Of a stretch of 64,000 nucleotides of DNA, positions 56,179 through 64,000 are shown one piece after another. The notes beneath the pieces are model-generated. The model was not told the DNA's origin, made no database searches, and saw nothing but the letters and a program-made list of their open reading frames with translations. The number at the start of each line of letters is the position of its first letter. Positions within the stretch are counted from its first letter, which is position 1. The translations under genes and the position numbers were made by a program. This DNA is from Bryobacterales bacterium (GTDB lineage Bacteria > Acidobacteriota > Terriglobia > Bryobacterales > Bryobacteraceae), in NCBI GenBank assembly GCA_027452065.1, contig DAIDHC010000123.1, positions 1-64,000 on the forward strand. Reading direction: 5' to 3'.

Positions 56179-59100
56179 ATGAGACGCCTCCTGTCCTGCC
56201 GGAGATGGGTTCGCGGGCTTCGCCTCGCGCTGTTGGTGCCGCTTCTGATCGGGCTCGGCTGGGCTCAAGTCGATTTTCCGACGCTCAAGGAGTTGAAGTA
56301 CCGCAACATCGGACCGTTTCGCGGCGGCCGCGTAGTCGCCGTGGCCGGTGTCACCTCGCAGCCGGGCGTCTATTATTTTGGAGCCACGGGCGGCGGCATC
56401 TGGAAGACTACGGACGGCGGCGCCGCATGGCATCCGGTGGCCGATGACCAACTGAAGACCGGAGATGTCGGGGCGCTCGCGGTTTCCGAATCCGATCCCA
56501 ACGTCATTTACGCCGGCATGGGCGAGGCCTGCGTTCGCGGCAACGTTTCCAACGGAGACGGCGTGTATAAATCCGACGACGCCGGGAAGACCTGGAAGAA
56601 CGTCGGCCTCGCCAACACCTACCAGATCGGCCGCGTGGTGGTCCACCCGCGGAATCCGGACATCGTCTACGTCGCAGCGCTGGGACACATCTTCGGGCCG
56701 AATGAAGAACGGGGCGTTTACCGCAGCCGCGACGGCGGCAAGACCTGGCAGAAGGTGCTCTACCGCGACGCAGACACCGGCGCCGTGGACCTGGCCATGG
56801 ACCCCGGCAATCCGAACCTCATCTACGCGACCCTGTGGCAGGTTCGCCGCAAGCCCTGGACGTTCGACAGCGGCGGGAAGGGAAGCGGCATCTTCCGCTC
56901 CACCGACGGCGGCGACACGTGGACGGAGTTGACGCACAACGACGGCTTCCCCAAGGGCGTGCTCGGCAGGATCGGCGTGACCGTGTCGCCGGTGAACCCG
57001 GAGCGCGTCTGGGCCCTTGTCGAGGCCGCGGACGGCGGCGTCTTCCGCAGCGACGACGGCGGCAAAACCTGGGCGCGCACCAACCAGGAGAACACCCTCC
57101 GCCAGCGCGCCTGGTATTACTCCCACATCTTCGCCGACCCCAAAAGCGAGGACACGGTCTACGCCCTGAACACCTCCATGTGGAAGTCCATCGACGGCGG
57201 CAAGACTTTCTCCCTGATCCGCGCCCCGCATGGAGACCGGCACGCGCTCTGGATCTCTCCCATCGATCCCCGCCGCATGATCGAAGGCGACGACGGGGGC
57301 GCAACCATCTCGGTCGACGGCGGGAAGAACTGGTCCACGCAGGACAACCAGCCCACGGCCCAGTTCTACCGCGTCTCGCTCGACAGCGACTTCCCTTATC
57401 ACGTCTACGGCGCGCAGCAGGACAACTCCACCGTGCGCATCGCCAGCCGCAGCGACGACGGCGCCATCACCGAGCGCGACTGGTATCCGGTGGGCGGCGG
57501 CGAGAGCGGATGGCTGGCGCCGGATCCGCGGAATTCGCAGATCGTTTACGCCGGATCCTACGATGGTCTTCTCACGCGCTACGACCATTCCACCGGAATC
57601 ACGCGCGACGTCACTGTTTGGCCCGACAACCCCATGGGGTACGGCGCCGAGGGAATGAAGTACCGCTTCCAGTGGAATTTCCCGCTGCTTTTTTCCCTCC
57701 ACGACAACAAGCGCCTCTATGCCGGCGGGAATGAACTGTTCGTCTCCACCGACGAGGGCCATAGCTGGACCGCCATCAGCGGCGACCTGACGCGCGACGA
57801 CAAGTCAAAACAGGGGCCCTCCGGCGGACCCATCACGAAAGACAACAGCGGCGTCGAATATTACGACACCATCTTCACCGTCGCTGAATCGCCTCTCGCC
57901 AAAGGCGTCATCTGGACCGGTTCCGACGACGGCCTGGTCTCGGTGACGCGCGACGACGGCAAGCACTGGACCAACGTCACCCCGAAGGACATGCCGGAAT
58001 GGATTCAGATCAACTCCATCGAAGCCTCGCCGAACGACGCCGCCACAGCCTATGTCGCCGCCACGATGTACAAGTCGGACGACTTCCGGCCCTATCTTTA
58101 TGTGACGCACGATTTCGGAAAAACCTGGGCGTCCATCGTTCACGGAATACCCGACCATAGCTTCACCCGCGTGATTCGCGAGGATCCGAATCGCAAGGAT
58201 CTGCTTGTCGCCGGAACCGAGTACGGCATGTATATCAGCTTCGACGGCGGCGCCAACTGGCGGCCGTTTCAGTTGAATCTGCCCATCGTGCCCATTGCCG
58301 ACCTGGCCTTCCACAAGCGCGACAAGGAGCTTGTCGTGGCCACGCAGGGCCGCGCGTTCTGGATTCTTGACGATGTCCCGCTGCTCTACCAGTTGACGCC
58401 GGAGAGCCTGAAGGAACCGGCGCACCTTTTTCGCCCGAAAGACGTCTATCGCGCTCCGGGCGGGTTCGGCTTCGGTGGGGACGGCGCAGCCGGGCAGAAT
58501 CCTCCTTCCGGGGCGGTGATCTACTACTCGTTTGCCGAAAAGCCGGCCGGCGATGTGACGCTTGAAATTCTGGACAGCGCGGGCAAGCTGGTGAAGAAAT
58601 TCAGCAGCGCCGAGAAGAAACCCGAGCAGCCGGCCGACCCCGAGGAGGAGTCGTTCCGCCGCCGCGCCGCGGCGCCGCTTCCCGCCAAAGCCGGGCTAAA
58701 CCGCTTCGTCTGGAACCTGCGCTACGAGGACGCGACGAAATTTCCCGGCATGATCCTCTGGGCGGGCAGCGTCTCCGGACCAACGGCCGCTCCGGGCCAA
58801 TACACCGTCAAGCTGAACGCCGGCGGCAAGAGCCAGTCGGAGACTTTCAACGTCGTCGCCGACCCCCGTCTGAAGACGACGCGCGGCGATTATGCGGCGC
58901 AGCTTGAGCTCGCCCTGCGCATCCGCGACAAGTTGAGCGAAGTGAATGACGCCGTCATCCGGATTCGCGAGGCAAAAAAACAACTGGCGCGTTATGAACA
59001 GGAGCCGAAGGTGGCCGATGCCGCCAAGGCGCTCGAGAAAGAACTCACAACCGTCGAAGAAGCTCTCTATCAGACTAAGAACCACGCCGGCGAAGATCCG

Positions 59101-59334
59101 CTGAACTTCCCCGTGAAGCTGAACAACAAGCTGGCCGCGCTGAAGGGCACCGTGGAGGATAGCGACACCGCGCCCACGCGCCAGTCCGAGCAGGTTTACG
59201 AGGGGTTGGCTACGCAATCGAACCAGGAATTGGCCCATGCGAAACGGCTGCTCGGCGACGAGCTGGCCGAGTTCAACAAAAAGGTCAAGGACGCGAACAT
59301 TCCGGCCGTAGTGCTGAAGCCGGCCGCCGAGTAG
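56179..59334 (+). CDS. VPS10/sortilin-like BNR-repeat glycosyl hydrolase-like protein
   Basis: About 1050 aa; repeated SxDxGxTW motifs (YKSDDAGKTWKNV, YRSRDGGKTWQKV); ATG 56179 with signal peptide. Confidence 0.92.
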   Translation: MRRLLSCRRWVRGLRLALLVPLLIGLGWAQVDFPTLKELKYRNIGPFRGGRVVAVAGVTSQPGVYYFGATGGGIWKTTDGGAAWHPVADDQLKTGDVGALAVSESDPNVIYAGMGEACVRGNVSNGDGVYKSDDAGKTWKNVGLANTYQIGRVVVHPRNPDIVYVAALGHIFGPNEERGVYRSRDGGKTWQKVLYRDADTGAVDLAMDPGNPNLIYATLWQVRRKPWTFDSGGKGSGIFRSTDGGDTWTELTHNDGFPKGVLGRIGVTVSPVNPERVWALVEAADGGVFRSDDGGKTWARTNQENTLRQRAWYYSHIFADPKSEDTVYALNTSMWKSIDGGKTFSLIRAPHGDRHALWISPIDPRRMIEGDDGGATISVDGGKNWSTQDNQPTAQFYRVSLDSDFPYHVYGAQQDNSTVRIASRSDDGAITERDWYPVGGGESGWLAPDPRNSQIVYAGSYDGLLTRYDHSTGITRDVTVWPDNPMGYGAEGMKYRFQWNFPLLFSLHDNKRLYAGGNELFVSTDEGHSWTAISGDLTRDDKSKQGPSGGPITKDNSGVEYYDTIFTVAESPLAKGVIWTGSDDGLVSVTRDDGKHWTNVTPKDMPEWIQINSIEASPNDAATAYVAATMYKSDDFRPYLYVTHDFGKTWASIVHGIPDHSFTRVIREDPNRKDLLVAGTEYGMYISFDGGANWRPFQLNLPIVPIADLAFHKRDKELVVATQGRAFWILDDVPLLYQLTPESLKEPAHLFRPKDVYRAPGGFGFGGDGAAGQNPPSGAVIYYSFAEKPAGDVTLEILDSAGKLVKKFSSAEKKPEQPADPEEESFRRRAAAPLPAKAGLNRFVWNLRYEDATKFPGMILWAGSVSGPTAAPGQYTVKLNAGGKSQSETFNVVADPRLKTTRGDYAAQLELALRIRDKLSEVNDAVIRIREAKKQLARYEQEPKVADAAKALEKELTTVEEALYQTKNHAGEDPLNFPVKLNNKLAALKGTVEDSDTAPTRQSEQVYEGLATQSNQELAHAKRLLGDELAEFNKKVKDANIPAVVLKPAAE

Positions 59335-59344
59335 GTTCCCGCGT

Positions 59345-59902
59345 TCAGTGGCCGGTGATTTCGCGGCTCATCGGCCTGCGCCGCCGGCTCAGCAGGCGCA
59401 TCAACAGAAAGAGGAAGACGAACAGGCCCGCGGCCAACAACAGCAGCGCCCCGGCGTGTCCTTTGAGATAAGGAACCGTCTGATCGCCCAATTGGGTGCC
59501 CAGCCACGCCATTCCGAAATACCGCAGCGAGCGCGCCACCAGCAGCACCAGGCCGAACGTAACCGGATGCACGCCCAGCGCTCCGGCCGACAGGACGAAA
59601 ATCTTCAACGGCATCGGAATCGGCAGCAAAGCCGGAATGAAAACCGTCATCAGCCCGTAGCGCACGAACCAGCTCCTCAGTGTCGCGCCTCGTCCCGACA
59701 TTGTGTACTTGTCCAGATAGCGCTCGCCGCCTTTCCGCGCCAGCCCGAACAGGAAGAAACATCCGATGAGCGAGCCCAGCACCGCCATCGCGGCGCCCAG
59801 AAGCCCGACAGCCGGGTTCTTGTAGGCCAGGTAGGCCACCAGCGCATCGACACCGGCAAGTACGGGGATGCCGGCCGAGTCCAGCGTAGAGAGCAGGAAC
59901 AC
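59345..59902 (-). CDS. VTT/SNARE-associated (DedA/YqaA-like) membrane protein
   Basis: 185 aa; TM helices, AVLGSLIGCFFLFGLARKGG, FIPALLPIPMPLKIFVLSAGALG. Confidence 0.85.
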   Translation of the reverse strand: MFLLSTLDSAGIPVLAGVDALVAYLAYKNPAVGLLGAAMAVLGSLIGCFFLFGLARKGGERYLDKYTMSGRGATLRSWFVRYGLMTVFIPALLPIPMPLKIFVLSAGALGVHPVTFGLVLLVARSLRYFGMAWLGTQLGDQTVPYLKGHAGALLLLAAGLFVFLFLLMRLLSRRRRPMSREITGH

Positions 59903-59963
59903 ACCGAGCGGTCCCCAAGTAACGAGAATTTCAATGAAATGACGCAGGCAGGACTCCGAGTTC

Positions 59964-62972
<3,009 letters not shown>

Positions 62973-62997
<25 letters not shown>

Positions 62998-63941
62998 CCG
63001 GCGTCATGCTCGCGCGCACGGGCCTCGGGCGCCTCTATCCCCGCTCGACCCTGCTCATGATCCTGGCCGCCAACGCGCCCGACATCGACATCGTCGCGGC
63101 CACCGGCGGCTCCCTCGACTACCTCCATTACCATCGCTGGATCACCCACTCCGTCGTTCTGCTGCCGGTGATGGCCGCGCTCACCGCTCTGCTTATCTGC
63201 GGTCTCCGCCGCTCGCTCGCCGGCTTCGGAGGGGCCTGGTTCGCCGCGCTCGCCGCCGTCGCCAGCCATCTCGTGCTCGACTGGACCAATCCCTACGGCA
63301 TCCGTTTACTGTCGCCCTTTTCCGACCACTGGTACCGCGGCGACCTCACCGGCGTCATCGACCCCTTCATCTGGTTCATCCTGCTCGCCGCCCTCGGCGC
63401 TCCGCTTCTCGGCCGCCTGGTAAGTTCGGAGATGGGCGCCCGCTCCGGCTCCGGCCGCGGCGCCGCTCTGGCCGCGCTCCTGTTCGTCTCCGCCTACGAC
63501 GGCGGCCGCTTTCTTCTGCACCAGCGCGCTCTCGACACACTCAACGCCCGCCTCTACGACGGATTCCCACCCTCCCGGATCGCCGCCTTTCCCGGCGGCG
63601 CCAATCCTCTCGCCTGGTCGGCCTGGGTCGAGTCCGAGACCCGCATTCATCTCTACGAGCTGAACCTGCTCGACACCTTCGACCCCGCCGCCGGCCGCGA
63701 AATCTACAAACCCGAACCCTCCGCGGCCATCGCCGCCGCCCGCCGCACCCGAACATTTCAATGGTTTCTTGATTTTTGCCGCTTCCCCATTTGGAGCGAG
63801 TCCCCCGACGATGAAACACCGGATCCGCGCACTCGAGTCGAAGTCCGCGACGCCCGCTTCGGTTTCGCCGCCGTGGCCATCGTCAACGCCCGAGGCGCCG
63901 TCGTTCGCCAGGGGTTTGGATTCGCGATGCCCCGCTTATAG
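62973..63941 (+). CDS. Membrane-bound metal-dependent hydrolase (YdjM/YbcI-like)
   Basis: 322 aa; MDPLTHSLTGVMLAR, NAPDIDIV, HRWITHSVVLLP, SHLVLDWTNPYGIRLLSPFSDHWYRGDL; 25 bp overlap with DGK gene. Confidence 0.9.
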
Positions 63942-64000
63942 TGCATCGCTGCGGCCGGTCTCAGTGCGCCAGGACCCGCTCGCCGGTCGCGCCCCGCGGA

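Noticed and set aside
56179-59334. VPS10-like protein as an unusual sorting receptor
   Set aside because: Large BNR/VPS10-like glycosyl hydrolase annotations are common in Acidobacteria; nothing unusual seen in this copy.

Overview
A 64 kb, GC-rich, densely coding chromosomal window. Gene content (PSD1/DUF1501 pair, CRTAC1-type FG-GAP/ASPIC-UnbV proteins, carboxypeptidase-regulatory TonB receptor, ADOP-type permease, VPS10-like BNR protein) resembles an Acidobacteriota/Bryobacteraceae-like genome; this assignment is inference. I call about 43 protein genes and a few regulatory sites. I see no tRNA, rRNA, CRISPR array, transposase or phage genes. Housekeeping anchors are serA, ctaA/COX15 and ligA. 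The most interesting items are: (1) a 1058-aa fusion of an LCAT/PGAP1-like esterase, a possible macro/M17N-like middle region and a C-terminal CHAT caspase-like protease, with all catalytic motifs apparently intact (12162-15338, -); (2) a strand-composition switch near 28.5-29.5 kb, where the top strand goes from G-rich to C-rich independent of gene direction, suggesting a replication terminus or inversion boundary; (3) a perfect GTAAGCGCTTAC LacI-type operator between -35/-10-like boxes of a TonB-dependent receptor gene, with a LacI regulator in the same window; (4) a LacI-headed, co-directional nine-gene block of about 13.5 kb with three FG-GAP/ASPIC-UnbV proteins, TPR proteins, a GH42 and a GMC oxidoreductase; (5) a TPR/outer-membrane-like plus GHL-hydrolase pair recalling PgaA/PgaB; (6) a collapsed GT2 glycosyltransferase gene. 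All calls are by eye from translations; no database search was run.
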